Of a stretch of 64,000 bases of DNA, positions 8,173 through 15,956 are shown piece after piece. The stretch's first letter is position 1. The number at the start of each line of letters is the position of its first letter. A model generated the notes under the pieces. It worked only from the letters and a program-made list of their open reading frames with translations, had not been told where the DNA came from and did no database searches. The translations under genes were made by a program, and so were the position numbers. The stretch is from Pseudomonas arsenicoxydans (lineage in GTDB: Bacteria > Pseudomonadota > Gammaproteobacteria > Pseudomonadales > Pseudomonadaceae): assembly GCF_006438915.1 (NCBI RefSeq), contig NZ_RCZE01000007.1:287525-351524 (forward strand). Direction: 5' to 3'.

Positions 8173-9430
8173 CATTTTGGCCAAAGCCACACTACCCGTC
8201 ACCCACGGCTTGACCGGAGCGTTGCTGCGCCGTGGCGTGCTGCGGCAACTGGCGGCACTTAAACACGGGCAACTGGTGCTTATCGAGGGCAGCGAGCGGC
8301 ATGTCTTCGGCACGGCCGGCAGTCACTTGATCGGGGAGATTCATATTCTCGACGCCGCAGCATGGGGCTGCGTGGCGAGCAACGGTTCGATCGGCGCGGG
8401 TGAAGCGTTCATCCACGGTTATTGGAGTTCGCCGAACCTGACCGCCGTCGTGCGCGTTTTCGTCAGCAACCTCGACGTACTGGATGCGCTGGAAGGCGGA
8501 CTGGCGAAACTCGGCCGACCTTTCGTTCAAGGGCTGCACTGGCTCAATCGCAACACCCGCAAGGGCTCGCAGAAAAACATCGCAGCTCATTACGACCTGG
8601 GCAATGACCTGTTCGAGCAGTTTCTCGATCCGACCATGATGTATTCCGCGGCGCAATTCCTTAGCCCCGAAGACAGCCTCGAACAGGCGCAGTTGAACAA
8701 ACTCGAACGGATCTGCCAGAAACTCGCCTTGAAACCCAGCGATCACCTGCTCGAAATCGGCACTGGCTGGGGCAGCATGGCGCTTTATGCGGCACAGCAT
8801 TACGGCTGCCAGGTCACCACCACCACGCTGTCGAAAGAGCAGTTCGCCTTTACCGCTCAACGAATCGAAACCCTTGGCCTGCAAGGCCAGGTCACGCTGC
8901 TGCTCAAGGATTACCGCGACCTCACCGGCCAGTACGACAAACTGGTATCGATCGAGATGATCGAAGCGGTCGGTCATCGCTTCCTGCCGACGTACTTCAA
9001 GCAATGCGCACACTTGCTCAAGAGCAACGGCTTGATGCTGTTGCAGGCCATCACCATTCGCGAACAACGCTATGAACAGGCCAAGGGCAACGTCGACTTC
9101 ATCCAGCGCTACATTTTCCCCGGCGGCGCCTTGCCCTGCGTACAGAAAATGCTCGAGATCGTCAGTCGCGACACCGACATGAACCTGCTGCACATGGAGG
9201 ATTTTGGCTTGCACTACGCGCGAACCCTGCGCCTGTGGCATGAGAATTTTCGACGCGCTCAGGGTCGCTTGAGCGAGTTGGGCTACGACGACTATTTCCT
9301 GCGCCTGTGGGAGTTTTACCTGTGCTACTGCGAAGGCGGCTTTCTGGAGCGCACCATCGGCACGGCGCAATTGCTGTTGGCCAAACCCTCGGCTATTACC
9401 GCGCCGCTGTTGGGCCGTTTCGATGCTTGA
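8159..9430 (+). CDS. Cyclopropane-fatty-acyl-phospholipid synthase-family methyltransferase (UfaM/Cfa-like)
   Basis: A 423-aa SAM-dependent methyltransferase acting on unsaturated phospholipid acyl chains. Key blocks: AHYDLGNDLFEQFLDPTMMYS, LLEIGTGWGSMALYAA (SAM-binding motif I), VTTTTLSKEQFAFT, and IEMIEAVGHRFLPTYFKQC. The ATG at 8159 is preceded by AAGGA; the in-frame start at 8096 lies inside DUF1365. In P. putida a light-induced homologue is named ufaM (furan-containing fatty acid synthesis), and the gene context here is similar, so methylation toward furan fatty acids is at least as likely as cyclopropane formation. It overlaps the DUF2878 gene by 8 bp. Confidence 0.88.
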   Translation: MKSSSILAKATLPVTHGLTGALLRRGVLRQLAALKHGQLVLIEGSERHVFGTAGSHLIGEIHILDAAAWGCVASNGSIGAGEAFIHGYWSSPNLTAVVRVFVSNLDVLDALEGGLAKLGRPFVQGLHWLNRNTRKGSQKNIAAHYDLGNDLFEQFLDPTMMYSAAQFLSPEDSLEQAQLNKLERICQKLALKPSDHLLEIGTGWGSMALYAAQHYGCQVTTTTLSKEQFAFTAQRIETLGLQGQVTLLLKDYRDLTGQYDKLVSIEMIEAVGHRFLPTYFKQCAHLLKSNGLMLLQAITIREQRYEQAKGNVDFIQRYIFPGGALPCVQKMLEIVSRDTDMNLLHMEDFGLHYARTLRLWHENFRRAQGRLSELGYDDYFLRLWEFYLCYCEGGFLERTIGTAQLLLAKPSAITAPLLGRFDA

Positions 9431-9926
9431 ACGCGTGGCCAATGCGCTGATGTTTCAGCTCGGCTGGTTTGCTTGCGTAGCTGGCGGCAACAGTTTGTGG
9501 TTGTTGGTGGCACTGACGGTTCTGGTGATTCATCTGCTGTGGATAAGTCGCTGGGCCGATGAAGGTCGATTGATCCTCAGCGTGGTGTTGCTGGGCACCA
9601 CCGTCGACAGTTCATTGCGCTGGCTGGGCGTATTTGATTTCGCCGATGTCATGCCTTTGATTCCGCTTTGGCTGATGCTGTTGTGGGCGCTGCTGGCAAC
9701 CACCTTGCGCCACTGCCTGGCGTGGACTGCCAATCCTTGGTGGCTGGGCAGTTTACTGGGCGCGGTCGGCGGGCCTCTGTCTTATTACGCTGGTGGAAAA
9801 CTGGCGGGGGTGCAATTTCCTTACGGTCAATGGCCAACCTTGATCGGCATCGGACTGCTCTGGGCTGCCCTGTTTCCCACCCTTCATTTCATGGCCCAGC
9901 GGCTGGCGTCCGACGGCCAACACTGA
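9423..9926 (+). CDS. DUF2878 membrane protein
   Basis: A 167-aa very hydrophobic protein with four or five predicted membrane helices, for example FQLGWFACVAGGNSLWLLVA, VMPLIPLWLMLLWALLATTL and GIGLLWAALFPTLHFMA. The GGPLSYYAGGKLAGVQFP loop is characteristic of DUF2878. It starts within the last codons of the methyltransferase and is the last gene of the light-regulated operon. The family accompanies Cfa/DUF1365 clusters in many proteobacteria. An inner-membrane accessory role in lipid modification or transport is inferred; no activity is known. Confidence 0.85.
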   Translation: MLERVANALMFQLGWFACVAGGNSLWLLVALTVLVIHLLWISRWADEGRLILSVVLLGTTVDSSLRWLGVFDFADVMPLIPLWLMLLWALLATTLRHCLAWTANPWWLGSLLGAVGGPLSYYAGGKLAGVQFPYGQWPTLIGIGLLWAALFPTLHFMAQRLASDGQH

Positions 9927-9979
9927 GCGTCCGTCAGGCCTTTCACACAGCATCGACCCACTGCCTTACACTGCGCGCC

Positions 9980-10285
9980 ATGAAAACCATTCCCCACACG
10001 CAAATCGCCGAGCCGGCCGTGGCGTGCTCGACCTGCGCGGCTTGCTGCTGTCAGCTTGAAGTGATGCTGATCACCGACACGGGCGTGCCTGAACGTTTTA
10101 TCGATACCGACGATTGGGGCGGGGAGGTCATGCTGCGCCTGGACGACGGCTGGTGCGCTGCGCTGGATCGCAACAGCATGATGTGCACCATCTATGAAAA
10201 ACGCCCGCTGATCTGCCGGGAATTCGAGATGGGCGCACCCGAATGCATCGAAGAGCGCCAGGGGATCAGCACGGCGTATCGCTGA
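9980..10285 (+). CDS. YkgJ-type cysteine cluster protein
   Basis: A 101-aa protein with an N-terminal CSTCAACCCQLEVML cluster (CxxCxxCC), a downstream WCAAL and CTIYEKRPLICREFEMG, the conserved Cys pattern of the YkgJ/UPF0153 family, thought to bind zinc or an Fe-S centre. The ATG at 9980 is chosen since the cluster begins 17 residues later; the longer frame reaching back to 9668 is read through the DUF2878 gene in another frame. It follows the light operon after 53 bp and has no obvious LitR box of its own. Function unknown. Confidence 0.85.
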   Translation: MKTIPHTQIAEPAVACSTCAACCCQLEVMLITDTGVPERFIDTDDWGGEVMLRLDDGWCAALDRNSMMCTIYEKRPLICREFEMGAPECIEERQGISTAYR

Positions 10286-10307
10286 GTCCGAAGTTACCGA
10301 AGATCTA

Positions 10308-10399
10308 ATGTGGAAGCGGGCTTGCTCGCGAATGCGGTGTGTCAGTCAACAATTTAGCTGAATGACACACCGCATTCGCGAGCAAGCCCGCTCCCACAT
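10308..10399. repeat. REPIN (two inverted REP sequences)
   Basis: Arms at about 10308-10344 and 10363-10399 are near-perfect inverted copies of a GTGG(G/A)AGCGGGCTTGCTCGCGA-type REP plus about 14 flanking bases, separated by an AT-rich 18-nt loop. It lies between convergent genes (YkgJ-type and pagL), where such palindromes can also end transcripts. One arm has A for G in the GTGGGAG block. Confidence 0.9.
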
Positions 10400-10408
10400 T
10401 GACCGTAT

Positions 10409-10927
10409 TTACAACGGCATTGTGTAGTGCAGCGAGTAGCTTTCCACACCGTCGTTGTGACTGCTCATACCGGCATTGGAATAGTGCGTCGCACGAATCC
10501 CGACTTCATGCCCGCCAGTAAAGCGCAGGCCAAACCCGAATCGGTCTTCAAACTGGAAGGCCTGGCCAATATTGTTGTCTTCGACTTCAGTGTGGGAGAA
10601 CACCGCCACCCCAATCCCCGCCTCGAGGTAAGGTTTGATCGACTGCCCGGCACATTCGTAAACGAACACCGGCGAGAACGACAGGCTGTTGTTGCTGGAG
10701 CTCTTGTCGCCATCCCAATAGGTATAGGCGCCACTCCAGTAACCGGTCAGGCGACCCACGTCGCTTTGCCACCAGCTCTGATCCCAATCGAATACCATGC
10801 CCAGTCGATAAGTCATGGTTGACTCGCTGGTCTGACCGACCCCGAACTCCACGCCTGCCGCCTGTGCGGTGAAACTTTGCCCCATCAAAGCGGCCGCAAT
10901 CGCGGCCAAGCAGAATAGTCGCTTCAC
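10409..10927 (-). CDS. pagL: PagL-family lipid A 3-O-deacylase
   Basis: An outer-membrane lipase-like enzyme that removes the 3-O acyl chain from lipid A, altering endotoxin and membrane permeability. The 172-aa precursor has a signal peptide (MKRLFCLAAIAAALMG...AQA, cut near residue 23) followed by an 8-strand beta-barrel pattern. The catalytic triad is visible as H148, S150 and E162 in ATHYSNAG and NDGVES, with the same spacing as H126-S128-E140 of P. aeruginosa PagL. GTG at 10927 is preferred because AAGGA lies 8 nt upstream; the ATG at 10936 overlaps that Shine-Dalgarno. It lies downstream of murI on the same strand. Confidence 0.88.
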   Translation of the reverse strand: MKRLFCLAAIAAALMGQSFTAQAAGVEFGVGQTSESTMTYRLGMVFDWDQSWWQSDVGRLTGYWSGAYTYWDGDKSSSNNSLSFSPVFVYECAGQSIKPYLEAGIGVAVFSHTEVEDNNIGQAFQFEDRFGFGLRFTGGHEVGIRATHYSNAGMSSHNDGVESYSLHYTMPL

Positions 10928-11041
10928 TAGAAACATCCTTTTCCGAACGATTTCAAATGGTTTTTTTGTTACGCAACGCTATAGAAGTCAACGCTAAATC
11001 AGAAGTTCACCCCAATAACTCGCACCGCCCCAACTTTTTTG

Positions 11042-11833
11042 TTAACGCTTGAAGCTTCTCACAACGCCGGACGTATTCCACAGTATCGGCAAGATATTTC
11101 TAAAATGAACCGGATCGGCACTCGTCCAGAACTCGGCAGCACGCGCCGGCCCGCCAGCGAGCAATTCACGCTCGGCCAACAGTCGCTGAAGTTGCCGCGC
11201 AACAGCCGCCCCCGTGTCGATCAGACTGATGTCATCCGGGATCATCTGCTTTAGCAGAGGCTTCAGGAAGGGATAATGCGTACAACCGAGAATCAGGGTG
11301 TCGCACCCGGCGCCGAGCAACGGTTCAACGTACCTGGCCAATAACTGGCGCAATGCCTCGCTGTGCAAATCACCGTTTTCAATCAGCTCGACCAGGCCGG
11401 GACAGGGCTGAGTGATGACGCGCACATCAGTAGCGAAACGGTCAAGCAACGCGGCGAACTTGGCACTCTGCAAGGTGCCGGTGGTGGCGAGCACGCCGAC
11501 CACGCCGCTGCGGGTCGCGGCGGCGGCCGGTTTGACCGCCGGCTCCATGCCGACGATGGGCCACTGCGGGTAATCGCGACGCAAGTCGGCAACGCCCGCG
11601 ACGGTCGCGGTGTTGCACGCCACCACCAGGGCTTTGGCGCCCTGCTGCTGGAAAAAATCGGCCATGACGCTGCAGCGCTGACGGATGAATTCCGGGGTTT
11701 TCTCGCCGTAGGGAATGTTCCCGCAATCGGCGACGTACAGCAGTGACTCATTGGGCAGCAATCGCTGGATCTCGGCCAGCACCGAGAGCCCACCGACGCC
11801 GGAGTCGAACACGCCAATCGGCGCTTCACGCAT
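11042..11833 (-). CDS. murI: Glutamate racemase
   Basis: Converts L- to D-glutamate for peptidoglycan synthesis in the cytoplasm. The 263-aa protein shows GVFDSGVGGLSV with D10 and S11, the first catalytic cysteine C73 in VVACNTATVAG, and the second C184 with H186 in LGCTHYPFL, all expected for MurI. The ATG at 11833 is inside the end of moeB (8-bp overlap); the 24 residues of upstream open frame have no family similarity. It is the last gene of the hemA-prfA-prmC-moeB-murI series, an order conserved in Pseudomonas. Confidence 0.97.
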   Translation of the reverse strand: MREAPIGVFDSGVGGLSVLAEIQRLLPNESLLYVADCGNIPYGEKTPEFIRQRCSVMADFFQQQGAKALVVACNTATVAGVADLRRDYPQWPIVGMEPAVKPAAAATRSGVVGVLATTGTLQSAKFAALLDRFATDVRVITQPCPGLVELIENGDLHSEALRQLLARYVEPLLGAGCDTLILGCTHYPFLKPLLKQMIPDDISLIDTGAAVARQLQRLLAERELLAGGPARAAEFWTSADPVHFRNILPILWNTSGVVRSFKR

Positions 11834-12581
11834 GTGTCGAACCACAGACGCTGCAGCCCGGATCACGCTTGACCCGCAATTCACGGAAGCGCGAGCCCAA
11901 CGCATCGATCAACAACAGACGCCCCACCAGCGGCTCGCCGAAACCGACCAGCAGTTTCATGGCTTCAAGCGCCTGAAGGCTCCCCACCAACCCCACCAAC
12001 GGCCCGATGACGCCGGCTTCACTGCATGTCAGTTCGGCTTCGCTGCCATGCCCATATAAGCAGTGGTAGCACGGACTTTCCGGCCGGCGCGGGTCGAACA
12101 CCGACAATTGCCCTTCGAGGCGGATCGCCGCACCGCTGACCAAGGGCTTGCGGGCGGCGACACAGGCTGCATTGACCGCTTCGCGGGTGGAGAAATTGTC
12201 GGAGCAGTCCAGTACCAGATCCACCGCCGCAACCGCCGCCGCGAGGGAATCTTCGTCCAGCGCAGTGCGGAGGGCGATTAACTGGATCTCGGGATTGACG
12301 GCGGTCAAACGGCGAATCGCCGAATCAACTTTGCTCAGGCCGACGCTGTCGGTGTCGTGAATAATCTGGCGTTGCAGGTTGGTCAGGTCGACCGTGTCGA
12401 AGTCGGCGAGGTGCAGCTCACCCACGCCGGCTGCGGCCAGGTACAGCGCAACTGGCGAGCCGAGACCGCCAAGGCCGACGATCAACACGCGGCTTTCTTT
12501 CAATCGCAACTGGCCGTCGATGTCGACGTGCTGCAACAGAATCTGCCGACTGTAGCGCAATAATTCCTGATCATTCAGCAC
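11826..12581 (-). CDS. moeB: Molybdopterin-synthase adenylyltransferase (HesA/MoeB/ThiF family)
   Basis: A 251-aa E1-like enzyme that adenylates the C-terminal glycine of a sulfur-carrier protein (MoaD, or ThiS in some bacteria). The nucleotide-binding loop VGLGGLGSPVALYLAAAG (about 35-52), the QRQIIHD segment and LDCSDNFSTREAVN are diagnostic. Zinc-binding pairs CYHC and the C-terminal CSVCG are present. It overlaps prmC by 7 bp upstream and murI by 8 bp downstream. Physiological partner (MoaD versus ThiS) cannot be fixed from this window. Confidence 0.93.
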   Translation of the reverse strand: MLNDQELLRYSRQILLQHVDIDGQLRLKESRVLIVGLGGLGSPVALYLAAAGVGELHLADFDTVDLTNLQRQIIHDTDSVGLSKVDSAIRRLTAVNPEIQLIALRTALDEDSLAAAVAAVDLVLDCSDNFSTREAVNAACVAARKPLVSGAAIRLEGQLSVFDPRRPESPCYHCLYGHGSEAELTCSEAGVIGPLVGLVGSLQALEAMKLLVGFGEPLVGRLLLIDALGSRFRELRVKRDPGCSVCGSTHA

Positions 12582-13405
12582 GGCAGGCGCCCCAGGCTGA
12601 TTCGTTCGTGTCCACCCAGATCTATTCGGCTGTGGACGTTTTCAAAGCCGCGGGTCAGCAACAAATCGCGCACGGCACTGGCTTGATCGTAGCCGTGTTC
12701 GAGCATCAGCCAGCCACCCGCTTCCAGATAATCCGGCGCCTGGGCGACGATCAAGCGCAGATCGTCGAGCCCGTCGACACCAGCCACCAAGGCACTGGCC
12801 GGCTCGAAGCGCACATCGCCTTCCACCAGATGCGGATCGGAAGAAGGGATGTAAGGCGGGTTGCTGATGATCAGTTGAAAACGCTGACCTTCCAGCGCGC
12901 TGAACCAATGACTGCTCAGCACCGTGGCGTTATTGAGGTGCAAGCGTTGGCGGTTGCGCTCGGCCAGGGCCACGGCTTCCAGCACGCGATCGACCGCCGT
13001 GACCTTCCACGCCGGACGCTCGCTGGCCAGGGCCAGGGCGATCGCGCCGCTGCCGGTGCCGAGGTCGAGGACCTTGGCGGGTGTGGCCGGCAACAGTTCA
13101 AGCGCGGCTTCCACCAGCAATTCGGTGTCCGGTCGCGGGATCAGCGTGTGCGGCGCCACTTCCAGGTCCAGCTTCCAGAACCCTTGCTGCCCCAGTATGT
13201 AAGCCACCGGCTCACCGCCACGACGACGCTGCAAGTAGCTGGCAAACGTCAGCGCCGCTTCACTGGGAACGATGCGCTCCGGCCAGGTGTGGAGAAAACT
13301 GCGCGGCTTGCCCAATGCGGCAGCCAGCAACAACTCGGCATCCAGACGCGCGGTGGGCGAGTCAGGCAAGTCGGCGGCGCGCAACAAACTGGCAATGATC
13401 GTCAT
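12575..13405 (-). CDS. prmC: Release factor glutamine N5-methyltransferase
   Basis: Methylates the GGQ glutamine of RF1 and RF2 using SAM, which speeds peptide release. The 276-aa protein has an N-terminal helical domain, the SAM motif VLDLGTGSGAIALALA (about 112-127) and the catalytic NPPY tetrad at 182-185. It begins directly at the stop of prfA, whose product is its substrate, a standard pairing. Start, length and order agree with Pseudomonas homologues. Confidence 0.97.
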   Translation of the reverse strand: MTIIASLLRAADLPDSPTARLDAELLLAAALGKPRSFLHTWPERIVPSEAALTFASYLQRRRGGEPVAYILGQQGFWKLDLEVAPHTLIPRPDTELLVEAALELLPATPAKVLDLGTGSGAIALALASERPAWKVTAVDRVLEAVALAERNRQRLHLNNATVLSSHWFSALEGQRFQLIISNPPYIPSSDPHLVEGDVRFEPASALVAGVDGLDDLRLIVAQAPDYLEAGGWLMLEHGYDQASAVRDLLLTRGFENVHSRIDLGGHERISLGRLPC

Positions 13406-14488
13406 TTACTCACCTATCGCCGCCAATTGATCGGCCTGATATTCGGCCAGCAACGGCTCGATCACCGCGTCGACCCCGCCGGCGAGAATTTCGTCGAGCG
13501 AGTACAGCGTCAGGTTGACCCGGTGGTCGGTAACCCGGCCCTGGGCAAAGTTGTAGGTCCGAATCCGCTCCGAGCGATCACCGGAACCGACCAGCAACTT
13601 ACGCTCGCTGGCGATGGCATTGGCCGCGGCGCTGGTCTGCTGATCGTTGAGTTTGGCCGACAGCCAGGACATCGCCCGGGCGCGGTTCTTGTGCTGGGAG
13701 CGTTCTTCCTGGCACTCCACGACAATACCGGACGGCAAGTGCGTGATGCGAATGGCAGAGTCAGTCTTGTTGACGTGCTGACCGCCGGCACCCGAGGATT
13801 TGTAGGTATCGATGCGCAAATCCGAAGGGTTGATCTCGATCGCTTCCTGCTCATCCGGCTCGGGCAACACCGCCACGGTGCAGGCTGAGGTGTGGATGCG
13901 GCCCTGGGATTCGGTGGCCGGGACCCGTTGCACACGGTGCGCGCCGGATTCGAACTTGAGCTTGCCGTAGACGTTGTCGCCTTCGACCCGGGCAATGACT
14001 TCTTTATAGCCACCGTGTTCGCCCTCGTTCTCCGAGAGGATTTCCACCCGCCAGCCGCGACGTTCGGCGTATCGCGAATACATGCGGAACAGGTCGCCGG
14101 AGAAAATCGCTGCCTCGTCGCCGCCGGTGCCGGCACGGATTTCGAGAAATACGTTGCGCCCGTCGTTCGGGTCTTTCGGCAGCAGCATGCGTTGCAGGCT
14201 GGCTTCGAGTTCGATCAGTTGCTCCTTGGCTTCGCGGACTTCTTCCACGGCCATTTCGCGCATGTCCGGGTCGCTGTCCTTGAGCAGTGCCTGGGCGCCT
14301 TCGAGGTCGCCTTGCACTTTGAGCAACTGTTTATAGGTGCCGACGATGGGCTCGACTTCCGCGTACTCCTTGGAGTAGGTGCGGAATTTGGTCTGATCGG
14401 AAATGACTTCGCCATCGCCAAGCAAGGCGGTCAATTCCTCGAAACGGTCCTGGAGGATGTCCAGCTTATTGAGCAGTGACGCTTTCAT
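13406..14488 (-). CDS. prfA: Peptide chain release factor 1
   Basis: Recognises UAA and UAG stop codons and triggers peptidyl-tRNA hydrolysis in the ribosome. The 360-aa sequence has the codon-recognition P190-A-T192 motif within RVPATESQGR and the catalytic GGQ at 235-237 in SSGAGGQHVNKTDS. It overlaps the 3' end of hemA by 4 bp (ATGA), so its translation is coupled to hemA, as in many gammaproteobacteria. Confidence 0.98.
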   Translation of the reverse strand: MKASLLNKLDILQDRFEELTALLGDGEVISDQTKFRTYSKEYAEVEPIVGTYKQLLKVQGDLEGAQALLKDSDPDMREMAVEEVREAKEQLIELEASLQRMLLPKDPNDGRNVFLEIRAGTGGDEAAIFSGDLFRMYSRYAERRGWRVEILSENEGEHGGYKEVIARVEGDNVYGKLKFESGAHRVQRVPATESQGRIHTSACTVAVLPEPDEQEAIEINPSDLRIDTYKSSGAGGQHVNKTDSAIRITHLPSGIVVECQEERSQHKNRARAMSWLSAKLNDQQTSAAANAIASERKLLVGSGDRSERIRTYNFAQGRVTDHRVNLTLYSLDEILAGGVDAVIEPLLAEYQADQLAAIGE

Positions 14489-15774
14489 TGCGGTTTTTTA
14501 TCCGAAAAGCTATCCGATGAGCCCTCATTCAGGGCAAAGAGTTCCTGGGCCATGGCCAGCGCATCGAGGCGGCCTTCGGCAGAGAGCTTTTTCAATTGCA
14601 CGCTGGGTGCGTGCAACAGTTTGTTGGTCAGGCCACGCGCCAGTTGCACCAGCACGTCTTCGGGGCTGGTGCCGTTGGCCAGCAGGCGCTGAGCCTTCTG
14701 TAATTCTTCGTCGCGCATGCGCTCGCTTTGCTGACGATAAGCCTTGAGCACATCCACCGCCGCCAGTTCGCGCAGGCGCACCATGAAGTCTTCGGCGCCG
14801 ACCGAGACCATCTCTTCGGCCGCTTGGGCTGCGCCCTGACGACTCTTGAGGTTCTCGGCAACCACTTCGTGGAGATCGTCGACGCTGTACAGGTAAACGT
14901 CGTCGAGTTCGCCGACTTCCGGCTCGATATCGCGCGGAACGGCGATATCGACCATGAAGATCGGCTTGTGCTTGCGCAGTTTCAGCGCGCTTTCCACCGC
15001 GCCTTTGCCAAGGATCGGCAACTGGCTGGCGGTGGAGCTGATGACGATGTCGCTGCGCACCAGTTCGGCCGGGATGTCCGAGAGCAACACGGCGTGGGCG
15101 CCGAACTGCTCGGCCAGAATGCTCGCGCGTTCCAGGGTGCGGTTGGCGACGACGATGCGTTTTACACCCAGCTCGTGCAGATGACGGGCGACCAGGGTGA
15201 TGGTTTCGCCGGCGCCAATCAACAAGGCCTGGCTGCGCTGCAGGTCGCTGAAAATCTGCTTGGCCAGACTCACCGCGGCAAACGCCACGGATACCGGGTT
15301 CTCGCCGATGGCGGTGTCGGTGCGTACCTGTTTGGCCGCGTTGAACGTCGCCTGAAACAAACGCCCGAGTAATGGACCGATGGTCCCGGCCTCACGCGCC
15401 ACGGCGTAAGCGGATTTCATCTGACCGAGGATCTGCGGTTCGCCCAACACCAGCGAATCGAGCCCGGAGGCGACCCGCATCATGTGACGAACTGCCGCAT
15501 CATCTTCGTGCACATAACTGCTCGCACGCAGCTCTTCGAGGCTCAAATGGTGATAATCGGCCAGCCAGCGCAATACGATGTCCGCCGAAAGGTGATCCTG
15601 TTCTATATAGAGCTCACTGCGATTGCAGGTGGAGAGGATCGCAGCTTCGCGGCTGTCGGTGAGGCGGCAGAGCTGCTGCAAGGCCTCCACCAGCTGCTCA
15701 GGGGTAAAGGCCACGCGCTCGCGGACGTCTACTGACGCAGTCTTGTGGTTGATACCGAGTGCAAGGAAGGCCAT
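14485..15774 (-). CDS. hemA: Glutamyl-tRNA reductase
   Basis: First committed step of C5 tetrapyrrole synthesis: NADPH reduces Glu-tRNA(Glu) to glutamate-1-semialdehyde. The 429-aa protein shows the catalytic C50 in ILSTCNRSELY, the substrate region GLDSLVLGEPQILGQ, the NADPH-binding LIGAGETITLVARHL and VANRTLERA. It is the first gene of the minus-strand cluster and is divergent from the TPR lipoprotein gene across a 182-bp gap that must contain both promoters. Confidence 0.98.
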   Translation of the reverse strand: MAFLALGINHKTASVDVRERVAFTPEQLVEALQQLCRLTDSREAAILSTCNRSELYIEQDHLSADIVLRWLADYHHLSLEELRASSYVHEDDAAVRHMMRVASGLDSLVLGEPQILGQMKSAYAVAREAGTIGPLLGRLFQATFNAAKQVRTDTAIGENPVSVAFAAVSLAKQIFSDLQRSQALLIGAGETITLVARHLHELGVKRIVVANRTLERASILAEQFGAHAVLLSDIPAELVRSDIVISSTASQLPILGKGAVESALKLRKHKPIFMVDIAVPRDIEPEVGELDDVYLYSVDDLHEVVAENLKSRQGAAQAAEEMVSVGAEDFMVRLRELAAVDVLKAYRQQSERMRDEELQKAQRLLANGTSPEDVLVQLARGLTNKLLHAPSVQLKKLSAEGRLDALAMAQELFALNEGSSDSFSDKKPQ

Positions 15775-15956
15775 TCAAGGTCGCTGATGGTGACGTGAAG
15801 CCGGCAATTGTCCTACTTCGCCACAGACAGAACAACTACCGCTGACTATTGTCCCAATGTCCTGCCTCTATAAAGGCCTCGATTGAGACTCGGTTATGTT
15901 TGGCCGAAGGCTTGTGTCATGATGATCCGACCGCAGGTTAGTCGTCCTTTTCCTAT

